DNA of 64,000 bases from Desulfobacterales bacterium (GCA_016342285.1 JAEINQ010000018.1:1-64000); one strand, 5' to 3'. Positions 1 to 8,223 are shown, counted from the stretch's first letter. Numbers and translations are program-made. The notes: a model not told the origin generated them from the letters alone.

Positions 1-430
1 TCGCTGTCATTGTCCAGCAACCCGCCAGAAGCAGCCGCTACGGTTATCGGCGTGTCCTCATCGGTCGAGGCACTGTCATCAACTCCCGTCGGATCGTCGT
101 TCACCGCGCTGACCGTGATCGTCAACGTGGCCGTGGCACTGCCGCCTTGATCGTCATTGACCGTATACACATACGTGTCATCGATATCCGCGTCACCCAC
201 CGCCATTGCCTGCAACGTCGCCGAACCCGTCGGATCGTAGGTGTAACCGCCGTCCGTGCCTATCGTGATACTGCCGCCCTGGGTGGTGGCAAACGTGCCT
301 GCCGTGGCTGTTATCGGGTCAACATCCGTATCGCTGTCATTGTCCAGCAACCCGCCAGAAGCAGCCGCTACGGTTATCGGCGTGTCCTCATCGGTCGAGG
401 CACTGTCGTCAACTCCCGTCGGATTATTAT
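1..430. repeat. 330-bp coding tandem repeat
   Basis: Bases 1-96 match bases 331-426 with about one difference, so at least the start of a second 330-bp unit is present inside the adhesin gene. Such high nucleotide identity suggests recent homogenisation or expansion, and the array probably continues beyond the left edge. Confidence 0.9.
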
Positions 431-554
431 TGGCCCAAACCGACTGCGCACCAAAGCAGATGAAAATGGACAGAAGCACCATGATGAATAGAAACCGCCA
501 GTTCTTCCCGGAGGTTTTTCGAGTTCCGCTTTTCTTGGATAATCCGTAAAACAT
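1..554 (-). CDS. Secreted tandem-repeat (cadherin/VCBS-like) protein, N-terminal part
   Basis: The reading frame opens at an ATG at 554 behind an AAGGAGAG ribosome site and runs off the window edge without a stop, so only about 184 residues are seen. A basic N-terminus is followed by a hydrophobic signal segment (about residues 20-40, ending SVWA), then Asp/Thr/Gly-rich repeats. Bases 331-426 and 1-96 are almost identical, giving a repeat period of 330 bp (110 residues), each beginning PTGVDDSASTDEDTP. This pattern is typical of Ca-binding cadherin-like or VCBS repeats in very large adhesins or exoproteins. The export and repeat class are clear; the exact family and total size cannot be seen. 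Confidence 0.85.
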   Translation of the reverse strand, partial: MFYGLSKKSGTRKTSGKNWRFLFIMVLLSIFICFGAQSVWANNNPTGVDDSASTDEDTPITVAAASGGLLDNDSDTDVDPITATAGTFATTQGGSITIGTDGGYTYDPTGSATLQAMAVGDADIDDTYVYTVNDDQGGSATATLTITVSAVNDDPTGVDDSASTDEDTPITVAAASGGLLDNDS

Positions 555-650
555 GGCTTCTCTCCTTATTATCTGCCTTTGTTCCGCTTCCATATTTTTA
601 CCGGGAAAGCGGTTCAAAACCGTGCACTCAAAGGTATGATGCAATTTCCT

Positions 651-1073
651 TCAATTCTTTTTCACATATTCCAAAATATATTTCTCAAACAAATCGAAAT
701 CGCCCAATTTGTTTTTAAAAATACCGTATACAATTTCGTCATCGACGCTTTCGTAATGGTGAACCAGCATGTTTCGAAACGAGGCCATATTTTGGAAATC
801 GACGACATTGTCTTCGGGCAGAACACCATGGTCAGCAAGAATGGCAAACGATTCCCGATAGGTTTCCGGCTCTTTCCACTTTTGGTACGAAATGATGTGG
901 TTGGCGATGTCGAAAACCGTCTGAATGGCAATATGAATATATCGCTCCACAAAGGCCCGGCTGCGGGAATTTTTCCGGTATTCTTCCCAACCGATATCGT
1001 CCGCCAGGCGAAGTTCGCCAACGTACTCTTTGAGTTTCGATAACTTTCTATCAATGACGTCACCGTTCACCAT
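651..1073 (-). CDS. hepT: HepT-like HEPN ribonuclease toxin
   Basis: This 140-residue all-helical protein carries the HEPN RNase signature RX4HXY: R100, H105 and Y107 within FRNMLVHHY. In MntA/HepT systems HepT is an RNA-cleaving toxin that is silenced when its partner AMPylates the Tyr of this motif. The ATG lies inside the 3' end of the upstream nucleotidyltransferase gene (14-bp overlap), so the two are translationally coupled. Family assignment rests on the motif, the size and the partner; all key residues are present, so it should be functional. Confidence 0.88.
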   Translation of the reverse strand: MVNGDVIDRKLSKLKEYVGELRLADDIGWEEYRKNSRSRAFVERYIHIAIQTVFDIANHIISYQKWKEPETYRESFAILADHGVLPEDNVVDFQNMASFRNMLVHHYESVDDEIVYGIFKNKLGDFDLFEKYILEYVKKN

Positions 1074-1470
1074 AAAGGTACTCCCTCCTCACCTCTCTTA
1101 AATGACCGGTATCCAGGTAATCTCTGATGGAAGCAGCACGGAACAGAAATGGAAACTCGGTGTCGTCCTGGTAGATCAGCTTTCCGTATTTGTAGATCTG
1201 GTGGCGCAGAAAGGGTCCGCTTCGCCGCATGTCGATCAAGTCCACGTCCTTTTTCAGCAGGTTCGACAATTCGGTCTCCAGGTCGATCCGCGCAAATCCG
1301 TCGATCTCTTTGTGAAAGAGTACGCCCAGGTCCAGGTCGCTTCGCTTTCTCTGGTGCCCCGTGGCATGAGAACCGAACAGATACACGGCGGCAATATCCG
1401 GGTGGGCTTTGGCAAACACCTCCACCTTGGATATAATCGCTGCCAGATCCGTATCGGTTGTTTTCTTCAT
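1060..1470 (-). CDS. mntA: MntA-like nucleotidyltransferase antitoxin
   Basis: A 136-residue minimal nucleotidyltransferase with the family signature GSHATG...SDLDL (G33-S34 and the catalytic D45 and D47 near residues 33-48). In MntA/HepT pairs this enzyme transfers AMP from ATP to a Tyr of HepT and so neutralises it. It is the first gene of the pair and overlaps hepT by 14 bp. The upstream side holds a partial dispersed repeat arm. The pair sits between an adhesin gene and minor pilin genes without other mobile genes. Confidence 0.88.
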   Translation of the reverse strand: MKKTTDTDLAAIISKVEVFAKAHPDIAAVYLFGSHATGHQRKRSDLDLGVLFHKEIDGFARIDLETELSNLLKKDVDLIDMRRSGPFLRHQIYKYGKLIYQDDTEFPFLFRAASIRDYLDTGHLREVRREYLYGER

Positions 1471-1481
1471 AATATTTGTTT

Positions 1482-1556
1482 CACCGCAGAGACGCAGAGG
1501 TCGCTGAGTTTATACTATTTTTTAATTTGCCGCTGAGAGGCCGGCAAATAAAAACG
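1482..1556. repeat. Partial 9-nt-periodic repeat arm with hairpin
   Basis: ACCGCAGAG, ACGCAGAGG and TCGCTGAG follow each other at 9-nt spacing from 1482 to 1508. A little further on, TTTGCCG and CGGCAAA (about 1528-1550) can pair around a 9-nt loop. This resembles one end of the composite element described at 1783 and 2803, but the rest is missing. Confidence 0.6.
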
Positions 1557-1574
1557 TTCGCATCTATCAAGACA

Positions 1575-1781
1575 TTATCGTTCATGTGCTTCAACTCTAT
1601 TGAATTTCCATTTGGCGGTATCGATCTTGATCTGATCCGATAAAATATCCGTTTCGATGTCGCGCAAGTTTTCCTTCAATTCATCAAGCGTTTCGCCCTG
1701 GGTCATGTAGTCGGGATACTCCTCGAAATACCCGAGCCACATGTCGCCGTCTTGCCGGTATGTAATTTTTTTCTTTTCCAT
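1575..1781 (-). CDS. HicB-like antitoxin-family protein without HicA
   Basis: A 68-residue protein with the HicB N-terminal pattern: short beta strands around WLGYFEEYPDYMTQGET, then a helix LDELKENLRDIETDIL. HicB proteins are partially degraded RNase-H-like folds that neutralise the HicA mRNA interferase. No HicA-sized frame lies on either side, and there is no C-terminal DNA-binding domain, so this is a lone HicB-like protein. A GTG two codons upstream is an alternative start; the ATG at 1781 is preferred. Confidence 0.65.
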   Translation of the reverse strand: MEKKKITYRQDGDMWLGYFEEYPDYMTQGETLDELKENLRDIETDILSDQIKIDTAKWKFNRVEAHER

Positions 1782-1782
1782 T

Positions 1783-1957
1783 TTCACCGCCCACTCGCTG
1801 TGCTCGTTCGAGACGCCGAGGTTTCTATTTTTTCACAGATCGGGAAACGGCAATCTGTAAAAAGAGAACACTGTCATGGCTTTCTTAACCCCGGCCGCCG
1901 TCTACCGGCCGGGGATAAATCAAAAAAACTCCGTGGCCTCTGTGACTCCGTGGTTAA
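1783..1957. repeat. Composite two-hairpin element, copy A
   Basis: The left arm is diverged. The first hairpin (1828-1865) pairs CACAGAT with ATCTGT around a GGGAAACGGC-type loop. The second (1889-1914) pairs CCCCGGCC with GGCCGGGG around GCCGTCTA. The right arm (1929-1956) is CTCTGTG-type 9-nt-periodic sequence. The same layout recurs at 2803, 6998, 29415, 41381 and 59157. It fills most of the gap between the hicB-like gene and the DUF4124 gene. Confidence 0.85.
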
Positions 1958-1989
1958 ACAAACAATTGGTTGCAGCCATGCCTCGCCAA

Positions 1990-2226
1990 ATAATCCGTGT
2001 AATCCGTGTAATCCGCGCCAAAAGTTAAAATCGCTCGGCAATTTTAACTATAACGCGCCTGACGCCGCTTCATTCAATCCCAACCAATTAGGCAACCATT
2101 CAGCATTGTAATAAAAAAACTCAACGCCCGAGGGGCATGGCGCCATTTGGCCGACCGGAACAAATAGATCCTGAAAATCCTGTCCATCCTGTCATTACCT
2201 TCGCGTCCCCTGCGCCTCCGCGGTGA
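1990..2226. repeat. Cluster of 9-nt-periodic short arrays
   Basis: Three short arrays occur in this otherwise empty stretch. TAATCCGTG repeats at 9-nt spacing (1990-2019), ATCCTGTCC-type units follow (2168-2199), and a CGCGG/GCGC-type arm ends at about 2226. No coding sequence is supported here. Confidence 0.6.
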
Positions 2227-2234
2227 ATCCAGGA

Positions 2235-2729
2235 TTATGATTTCTTGTTCACAAAAAAGACAAAATCAACCGCCTCGCTCTTCCCCTGCCCCTGCTCGAA
2301 CTTGATGACCACGCTCTCGACCTGCTGCTCGGCGGGGTTGTTGACGATGTCGTAGTAAACCCAGGTCTTTCGATCGTCTCTTCGGTCCGGGGTCCGCTTT
2401 AAAAACTTATAGACCCGCTCCGGGGTCTTTCCCCGGACCTTGCCCATGAAAAATTCCTTGTCGTAGACCTTGTGCGCAATGCCTGATCCGGTGGCGGCCT
2501 TGTCCTCGGCAGTTCCCTTTAGAATCTTGAGCGCCGCCTTGTTGTCGGCCTTTTCCACGGGTTCCTTGAATTTGAGTTCATCGATCTTCTTGGCATCAAG
2601 GGTGTCGGGTTGGGGGAAATTGCTGTAATGCTTCACGCCCTTGTCGTCGGTCCAGGTGTACATGGCCGCGTGGGCCAAGGCACCGAAAAGAAGCATGGCA
2701 GCGATCATCGACGGAATAACCAGTCGCAT
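2235..2729 (-). CDS. Periplasmic DUF4124 domain protein
   Basis: From the ATG at 2729 (GAGAGA ribosome site) the protein has 164 residues. It begins with a signal peptide (about residues 1-21, LLFGALAHAA), followed by MYTWTDDKGVKHYSNFPQ, the hallmark of the DUF4124 domain found in many exported gammaproteobacterial and deltaproteobacterial proteins. The remainder is Lys/Asp-rich without a recognised enzyme motif. An upstream ATG at 2780 would add 17 residues but lacks a ribosome site. It lies downstream of the minor pilin genes, where pilus clusters often carry pilY1; a link to pilus assembly is only inference. Confidence 0.75.
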   Translation of the reverse strand: MRLVIPSMIAAMLLFGALAHAAMYTWTDDKGVKHYSNFPQPDTLDAKKIDELKFKEPVEKADNKAALKILKGTAEDKAATGSGIAHKVYDKEFFMGKVRGKTPERVYKFLKRTPDRRDDRKTWVYYDIVNNPAEQQVESVVIKFEQGQGKSEAVDFVFFVNKKS

Positions 2730-2802
2730 GGCGATTTTTCTCTCGGTAAAAGCGTTCATTGCTATGGCTAAAGATCCCATAAGTTCATTTACGTATTTTT
2801 AT

Positions 2803-2970
2803 GCCACCACAGAGACTCAGAGAGCACAGAGGTTTTGCATATTTTTCACAGATCGGGAGACGACGATCTGTGAAAAGGTTACTCAGTCAAGGCTTGCTTA
2901 TCCTCGGCCGCCGTCTCCCGGCCGGGGATAAACAGGAAAAGCTCTGTGGCCTCAGTGTCTCAGTGGTGAA
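2803..2970. repeat. Composite two-hairpin element, copy B
   Basis: This is the clearest copy. Left arm 2803-2832 (CCACAGAG/CTCAGAG/CACAGAGG). Hairpin 1 at 2842-2876 has stem TTTTCACAGATCG / CGATCTGTGAAAA and loop GGAGACGA. Hairpin 2 at 2898-2931 has stem TTATCCTCGGCC / GGCCGGGGATAA and loop GCCGTCTCCC. Right arm 2941-2970 is the approximate reverse complement of the left arm. Copy C at 6998-7164 is nearly its exact reverse complement. Confidence 0.92.
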
Positions 2971-3084
2971 AAAAGCATTTGATTCCGTCTCAACAATTGC
3001 GAAAGACCAAATAGAATGTTTATCACTTAATATCGTTTGCTTATGCTTTGTTTCGAAATTTAAAATGCTCAGTTTAGGAAGCAC

Positions 3085-3750
3085 TTAGTTCAGAGCTACC
3101 TGCTGGGTGGTCAGGTCGCCGGCAGCGATGGCTTCGGCGTCTTCGGCCGTGTAGGCCTTGCCGGAGCCGCCACCGGCCTGGGCCGAGTACCCGGTCACGG
3201 CCCCGCCGCCGGTAATGAACCCGTTCAGGGTAATCTCGACGGCGCTGTTGCCACCACCGGTACCGGCAGCAACGGAACGGAGCATGATCTTACCGTCCTC
3301 GTCATTGGTGGCGCTGCCGCCGTCCCCCGTGGAGTTCCACACTGTCACTGTATAGGAACCCCGGCCGCCGGTGGTGCCACCTGCGATCCATACGGTTCCG
3401 GTGTCAAAGGTGTTACCGGTGGCTGCCGCGATCCCGGACTGGGACCCGTCCAGGGCGAAATCCCAGTCGGCAGACCCGCCGCTGGCCACCTTGGAGCTGT
3501 TTTTCTGGACAAACATGCTCCGCAGAATCCCCTTGGCATGTTCGATGCCGGCCTCAGCCGTGTAAAAAGCCACCTGCTGGTCCCGCTGGGCGCCGGAAAT
3601 GATCACCTCCATGTCCGAGGTGTCCGTGGCGGCGATGCCGATGGCCGACATGATGCCTAGGATCATCAGGGTAATCACGATGGCCGACCCTTTGTCTGTC
3701 CGGATCAGTCTTTCCAATTTTGACTTCAAGCGTGAAAAAATCGGTTTCAT
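3085..3750 (-). CDS. pilX: PilX-like minor pilin-associated protein
   Basis: A 221-residue protein with a basic N-terminus, one hydrophobic helix GSAIVITLMILGIMSAIGIA (about residues 21-40) and the PilX-typical stretch following it, including QVAFYTAEAGIEHAKGIL. PilX N-terminal domain proteins join the minor pilin complex that primes type IV pilus assembly at the inner membrane. The C-terminal part is Gly/Ser/Thr-rich. It is the last gene of a pilV-pilW-pilX series, 20 bp after pilW. No PilY1 partner follows. Confidence 0.8.
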   Translation of the reverse strand: MKPIFSRLKSKLERLIRTDKGSAIVITLMILGIMSAIGIAATDTSDMEVIISGAQRDQQVAFYTAEAGIEHAKGILRSMFVQKNSSKVASGGSADWDFALDGSQSGIAAATGNTFDTGTVWIAGGTTGGRGSYTVTVWNSTGDGGSATNDEDGKIMLRSVAAGTGGGNSAVEITLNGFITGGGAVTGYSAQAGGGSGKAYTAEDAEAIAAGDLTTQQVALN

Positions 3751-3770
3751 GAAAATGCGTCCTTATTTTG

Positions 3771-4904
3771 TCATGATGACATGTTGCGGACCTTGATCGT
3801 CGTGGTCAGCAGTTTCCGCATGCGCTGGTCGACAGCGCCGCTGTTGTTGTCCTCGATGGTGAAGGTCTTTCCGGTCACGGTCGGGTGGATGCTCTGGGTC
3901 TGGGCCAACAGGTTGATGCGGACCAGGCGGATCTGATCCAGCCGGGTCTGGGTGGTGGTATCGGTCAGGTTGTCCATGCTGGTATTGTTGATCCAGGTAT
4001 CGACGTTCCCGTCGGCATTGGTATCCAGGCCGAAGGCAAACTGGAGATCTTCGATGTTTTCGGCGATGGGATTGAAAATCTCGGTGGCCGTGGTCGGCTG
4101 ATTGCTTCGCATCAGCACCCCGTTGGTGAGCTTGTAGACCACCTTAAGAAGCGCCGTTTCCGAAAAAAAACTGATGGTGCTACCGGCCGGATACTGGTTC
4201 ATTGCCTTGTTGCAGTCCGAAGCACTGCCGCATTGGGCCGAAAGGTTCCCCGGCACACCGGCAGCGTTGTTGATGAGTTTATGGTCCGAGCCTGTTTTTA
4301 AGACGTTGGTTATATAGACGGCATCGGAACGGGTGCCGTCCGGTGAAGTGATTAAAATTTTGTAGCGGACATTGCCTGGGCTAGACGGCGGCGGTCCGTA
4401 AACCACTGGCGGTGTACCACAAGTGCATGGGCCGTCCCACAGGCTGAATGGGGAGACGCCGAAATCTTCTTGCACCGGCACGGCGGCCGATTTGGCGGGC
4501 ATGGTCCCTTTCAGGGAAAGTGGGGGCAGGTCGTCGCAGGCAATCGCTGGGGCTGTAACAGAACCACATCCGCCACCATCGAAGTCTTGATAGATAATCG
4601 TTACCAGATCCGATCCATTTGAACCCTCGCTGTTGGTAAAGGTAATGGGATAAGTCCTCACGCTGAACTGGAAGTGTTGGCCCATGAGTCCCGATCCGGC
4701 CATGCGCACGTCCCGGGACAAAAACATCTTGCCCACCCGAATGTTCTGCTGCATGCCGGCCACATCCTCTTGAAGGGCGTAGTTGCGGTAGTTGACCCGA
4801 AAGATCTGGAGCACCGCACTCATCACCACACCGAAAATAGCGAGGGCCACCAACAGTTCAACCAATGTAAACCCGGATTCGCTTTTGATCTTTTTCATGC
4901 CCAT
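3771..4904 (-). CDS. pilW: PilW-like minor pilin
   Basis: A 377-residue protein with a class III prepilin signal: SGFTLVELLVALAIFG near residues 10-25, so a prepilin peptidase would cut after the Gly and methylate the Phe, with Glu at +5. The following YALQEDVAGMQQNIRVGKMFLSRDVRMAG is the usual PilW region. The long C-terminal region would form the periplasmic head. It lies 18 bp after pilV and is probably cotranscribed with it. Minor pilins of this kind form the priming tip of type IV pili. Confidence 0.85.
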   Translation of the reverse strand: MGMKKIKSESGFTLVELLVALAIFGVVMSAVLQIFRVNYRNYALQEDVAGMQQNIRVGKMFLSRDVRMAGSGLMGQHFQFSVRTYPITFTNSEGSNGSDLVTIIYQDFDGGGCGSVTAPAIACDDLPPLSLKGTMPAKSAAVPVQEDFGVSPFSLWDGPCTCGTPPVVYGPPPSSPGNVRYKILITSPDGTRSDAVYITNVLKTGSDHKLINNAAGVPGNLSAQCGSASDCNKAMNQYPAGSTISFFSETALLKVVYKLTNGVLMRSNQPTTATEIFNPIAENIEDLQFAFGLDTNADGNVDTWINNTSMDNLTDTTTQTRLDQIRLVRINLLAQTQSIHPTVTGKTFTIEDNNSGAVDQRMRKLLTTTIKVRNMSS

Positions 4905-4922
4905 GGCTATTCGACACCTTTG

Positions 4923-5309
4923 TCAGGAATTGGTCAAAAGGGTACGGAAGGAAACCGTGTGGGTGGTGGTATCCCTCCAGGAGACCACCACGGACACCCG
5001 CTTGACGTCGTTGAGCGGTACGTTGTTTTCCACCGTGGTGGTCCGCGTCAGGCCGCCCGACGTGGTGGTGAACGTGCCCACGGGGATGTCGGCCCACGGC
5101 GTGCCGGTGTACTGTTCGATCTGGTCCTCCACGTAGGAGACAGCCTCGGTCCGCTTCATGGCCGACCCGTTTCCGCGGATGGCGACCAACTGGAGCGTGG
5201 CCATCCCCAGCAGACCCACGGCCAGGATTCCCATGGCGATCACGGTTTCCAGCAGCGAAAACCCGCCCTCACTGTTTTTGTCTTTTCGCCCGTTCATCGG
5301 TCTTTCCAC
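4923..5309 (-). CDS. pilV: PilV-like minor pilin
   Basis: A 128-residue prepilin with the signal GGFSLLETVIAMGILAVGLLG after a short charged leader, followed by the PilV pattern MATLQLVAIRGNGSAMKRTEA and YVEDQIEQY. Its start overlaps the end of the upstream fimT/gspH gene by 16 bp, indicating translational coupling. It acts with PilW, PilX and FimT in the type IV pilus priming complex. Two Met codons (residues 1 and 5) could serve as start. Confidence 0.85.
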   Translation of the reverse strand: MERPMNGRKDKNSEGGFSLLETVIAMGILAVGLLGMATLQLVAIRGNGSAMKRTEAVSYVEDQIEQYTGTPWADIPVGTFTTTSGGLTRTTTVENNVPLNDVKRVSVVVSWRDTTTHTVSFRTLLTNS

Positions 5310-5881
5310 CCCCCTCCATAATTGTACCAGGTCTTGACCCTTCCGGACGCGGCCGTCACCCCCACGGCCATGGTGTCCCCTTTTTCGTTTCTGATGTATA
5401 CGGTCCCCGAATTTGAGGTCGCCCGGTTGGTGAACATGACCACATTGTTATTAAACGTCACGCCGGACACCGGCGTGATTGTATCTCCCGGCCGGAGGGT
5501 GCTGGCGGTAGACCCGTAGGAAACCCCTTTGAAATCGGAGAGCGTAACGGTTTTACGGACGACCTCGCCGCCGTCGGTCCAGTTTTCGCTCCCCGCGGCT
5601 TCGCCCGAGTCGGTGATAACCTGGTAGGTGCCGGCGGGATTGAACAAGACCGCCGTTGTGGTGTTGGTCTTGATAGCCTGCACCTTGATGTACTGCATGT
5701 CCGACCCGATCTCCCGGGCCGCCTCACGGAGCCGGATGCGGGGCAGATAGCTCAAATAGGCGGGAACCGAAACGGCCATGACCACGCCCGCGATAGCAAT
5801 GACCACCATCAACTCCACCAGGGAAAAACCGTGTGAACCGTGTCCGCTTCGGCCTCGCGTGATCGGTGTTGCCTCAGACAT
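5294..5881 (-). CDS. fimT: GspH/FimT-family pseudopilin
   Basis: A 195-residue prepilin with the cleavage signal HGFSLVELMVVIAIAGVVMA (about residues 17-36) and the GspH-type segment YLSYLPRIRLREAAREIGSD. GspH/FimT proteins are minor pilins at the tip of type II secretion or type IV pilus filaments. It is the first gene of the fimT-pilV-pilW-pilX set. Its C-terminal third (GTVYIRNEKGDTMAVGV...) is clearly paralogous to the gene at 7179-7694. The leader is unusually long (17 residues). Confidence 0.85.
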   Translation of the reverse strand: MSEATPITRGRSGHGSHGFSLVELMVVIAIAGVVMAVSVPAYLSYLPRIRLREAAREIGSDMQYIKVQAIKTNTTTAVLFNPAGTYQVITDSGEAAGSENWTDGGEVVRKTVTLSDFKGVSYGSTASTLRPGDTITPVSGVTFNNNVVMFTNRATSNSGTVYIRNEKGDTMAVGVTAASGRVKTWYNYGGGWKDR

Positions 5882-6394
5882 AAGATTTTGCTCCGATTAT
5901 AGGGATTGTCATATTTCCCGTTCCGTTTACGTGACTGCCGGCCTGTTCCATGAGGCATGGCAGTCCCGTGCCGACAAGGTTCTGTACAATCCCTATGATA
6001 GTGAACCTCATTGAATTTCCCCTTATCCGGCATCCAGATGATTACAAAATCGTTTATGACACTTGGGTCTTTGGTGTTCGGGTGCCAAATAAGGTCAGCA
6101 AAATGCGTGCCGCCGCGGATTGCACACCTTCATCCCCCGCAAATCAACCGTAAAAGAGGCTCTAAATTGACTTATCGCTTTATATTTATTGATATAATTT
6201 GATTTTCTGAGCAGGCAGGCGTCCAGAGAACGCAGGACTGGGTCTTGAGGCTTGTGGCAGGCAATCCATAAAACTTTTTAACGAACTATTAAACTTTTTA
6301 ATACCCGACGCCATGTGACCCATGCTCCCATGATGGGTATTTGGGGAATATCGGCACTTGATCATTGGACATTGAGACCCAATCTGAGCGTTTT

Positions 6395-6535
6395 AAATTT
6401 CGAATTTTAAAACCCTTCGGGCTTGCCGATCTTACCGCATCTACAGCGTCAGACGCCTACCCGCATAAAGGACTATAGCGGAAAAACATCTTCCTTGTAG
6501 CTACGGCAACCTCGACAATCGCTCAACTTAGGTGA
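6395..6535. repeat. Dispersed repeat family R3, copy 1
   Basis: The stretch from AATTTCGAATTTTAAAACCC through CCTCGACAATCGCTCAAC is matched, inverted, at 60237-60410. The TTGAGCGATT(A/G)T end also occurs at about 12765 upstream of purL. Shared internal words include GCATAAGGACTATAGCGG (as GCATAAAGGACTATAGCGG here) and GAAAAACATCTTCCTTG. Confidence 0.75.
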
Positions 6536-6593
6536 GAATTGGAGATTCGACATTGCCTTAACTTTGACAGCCCCGTAAAAAGTCCATTTTTCA

Positions 6594-6676
6594 CCACGAA
6601 GGACACGAAGAGCACGAAGAGGTCGTAATAATATGCAATGATTTCAGCTTCGTGTACTTCGTGCTCTTCGTGGTTA
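6594..6676. repeat. Hairpin of 9-nt-periodic CACGAAG arms
   Basis: Left arm 6594-6622 consists of CACGAA(G) words at 9-nt spacing (CACCACGAA, GGACACGAA, GAGCACGAA). Right arm 6650-6676 is the inverse (TTCGTG words ending TTCGTGG). The two arms can pair over about 25 bp. A further single left arm fragment lies at about 6951. The architecture parallels the CACAGAG arms of the composite element. Confidence 0.8.
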
Positions 6677-6997
6677 ATCAAAAAAGTGGGCATATTGCTG
6701 ACTTTTTACGAGAGCATCAACTTTGACACACCCGTAAAAAGCGGTTCCAGGCCGCGAACGGCCATATATCGGAAAGGAACGGTTCGTCATTCCCGCGCAG
6801 GCGGGAATCCAGTGATTTAAAAAAGAGTCTGGATGCCTGCCTGCGCAGGCAAGACGCTATGTGGAAATTTTCAGTTTTGAATTCATCTGGTTATCTTGCT
6901 TCATCGGAAGTTGGTTCCTTAGAAGCCAACATATGCCAAACTTTTTTAATTCACCACGAAGGACCTATCGCAGCATAGCCGCAACCAAATGATTATC

Positions 6998-7164
6998 TCA
7001 CCACTGAGACACTGAGGCCACGGAGATTTTCCTGTTTATCCCCGGCCGGGAGACGGCGGCCGAGGATAAGCAAACCTTGACTGAGTAACCTTTTCACAGA
7101 TCTCCGTCTCCCGATCTGTGAAAAATATGCAAAACCTCTGTGCTCTCTGAGTCTCCGTGGTTAG
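6998..7164. repeat. Composite two-hairpin element, copy C (inverted)
   Basis: Almost the exact reverse complement of copy B. The order is arm 6998-7025, hairpin TTATCCCCGGCC / GGCCGAGGATAA with loop GGGAGACGGC (7036-7069), hairpin TTTTCACAGATC / GATCTGTGAAAA with loop TCCGTCTCCC (7091-7124), then arm to 7164. It ends about 15 bp before the stop of the downstream pseudopilin gene. Copies B and C are inverted around the fimT-pilVWX genes. Confidence 0.92.
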
Positions 7165-7178
7165 CCATAAAAAAACGG

Positions 7179-7694
7179 CTACGACTGCCATCCCGCCCCG
7201 AAATCATACCAGGCCCGGATCCGCCCGGCCGCGGAAGCCGCGCCGATGGCCATGGTATCCCCTTTTCCGTTTCTCAGGTAGACCGTGCCCGAGGCGGATG
7301 TGCCATTGCCATTGAACTTGGCCTTGTTGCCGTTAAAGCTCACCCCGTCGGTTTGAGGCGGCGTATGGTTGCTGTCGATGGCATCGGGATTGTTGGAGCC
7401 AAAAGAAATTCCGTCAAAGCGCTCCAGGGTCACGGTTCGGCAGACATTTCCGGAATCGTCAAGGACACAGAACTCGCCCGTCGACGGCGTAAAGGTGACA
7501 TGCCAGGCGCTGCTGTCGCGGATGGCTTGAACCCGCGCGTACTGCAGACAGGAGATCACCTCACGGCAGGCCGCCTTGAGGCGGATTCGCGGCAGGTAGC
7601 TCAGGTAGGCCGGAACCGCCAAGGCGATCACAGCGGCGCCGATGCCCACCGCCACCAGGAGCTCGGTCAGGGTAAACCCGTGGTCCGTGTCCAT
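7179..7694 (-). CDS. Second GspH/FimT-family pseudopilin
   Basis: A 171-residue prepilin with a very short leader (MDTDHG) and the signal GFTLTELLVAVGIGAAVIA, then YLSYLPRIRLKAACREVISC. It shares YLSYLPRIRL and the C-terminal pattern GTVYLRNGKGDTMAIGA...WYDFGAGW with the fimT gene at 5294-5881, so the two are paralogues. It stands alone, separated from the minor pilin set by 1.3 kb of repeats. Three Cys residues in the head region are absent from the other copy. Confidence 0.82.
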   Translation of the reverse strand: MDTDHGFTLTELLVAVGIGAAVIALAVPAYLSYLPRIRLKAACREVISCLQYARVQAIRDSSAWHVTFTPSTGEFCVLDDSGNVCRTVTLERFDGISFGSNNPDAIDSNHTPPQTDGVSFNGNKAKFNGNGTSASGTVYLRNGKGDTMAIGAASAAGRIRAWYDFGAGWQS

Positions 7695-8223
7695 AGCACC
7701 TCCCGTTTTTATAAATGGCCGGTCGAAACGGCCAGATGAACGGCAGCTCGCTGAGAGGCAACAAATCGGCGAATCTTTCGTTTACAGGCAAAAAGGACAG
7801 CCATAAACAGGGGATCGAACGGATCAGGAACCTGGGAAACAATTGAAGGAATACGAAAATGCGGGTACAGCTCGAAATCGGATGGGCGGTCAAAGCGTTG
7901 AGAAGAAGGGAATTGCTCAGCGAATCTTGAAAAAGGAAATTATCCTGCTAAAACAGCTCTTGTCAATAAGTTTTTGGTAAGCGTTCACAGGGCATCACGC
8001 CGAGGCGTGACTGCGTTCCCGGGCACTTGAAGTACGAACAAGTACGTCTGCGCGCCCGGCGCCTTGCAGCTACGGCACCCTATAAACGCTTACCTGTCTA
8101 TGGCTTAAAGCACATTGCTCAGATTAACCCCGTGAACAGTTACAGTTTTTATTCGCAAAACAAAAGGCTTTACAGGCTTATCGCGTTTACCGGAAAAGCG
8201 TCCCGATAACGGTATCCGAACTG
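7695..8223. other. Gap with dispersed repeat R2
   Basis: Apart from the R2 repeat at 7976-8094, no gene or RNA is supported here. The stretch 7695-7975 has no clear coding bias. Confidence 0.6.
7976..8094. repeat. Dispersed repeat family R2, copy 1
   Basis: A 119-bp unit with terminal inverted repeats GGTAAGCGTT(C/T)A(C/T)AGGG. The same unit lies inverted at 36158-36268 (111 bp). Both contain CTTGAAGTACGAACAAGTAC and the GCGCCCGGCGCCTTG block. The size and termini suggest a MITE-like element; no transposase is nearby. Confidence 0.85.

Larger units (their letters stand above)
5882..7178. other. 1.3-kb repeat-filled gap between two pseudopilin genes
   Basis: No coding sequence is supported. 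The gap contains a 140-bp dispersed repeat (about 6395-6535, inverted relative to 60237-60410) and a long hairpin of CACGAAG-type arms (6594-6676). It also has two 'GACA..CCCGTAAAAAG' motifs (about 6565 and 6727), a REP-like hairpin cluster with GCGCAGGC (about 6784-6855) and the composite element copy C (6998-7164). Confidence 0.75.

Noticed and set aside
2803..2970. Composite element as a pair of ordinary rho-independent terminators
   Set aside because: Stems are strong but T-runs are lacking, copies lie in both orientations regardless of gene direction, and outer arms are conserved.
8027..8209. Plus-strand frame beginning MKYEQVRLRARRLAATAP, and its twin on the minus strand at 35692-36225
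   Set aside because: Both lie in repeat family R2; the shared start is repeat sequence, not a conserved protein.
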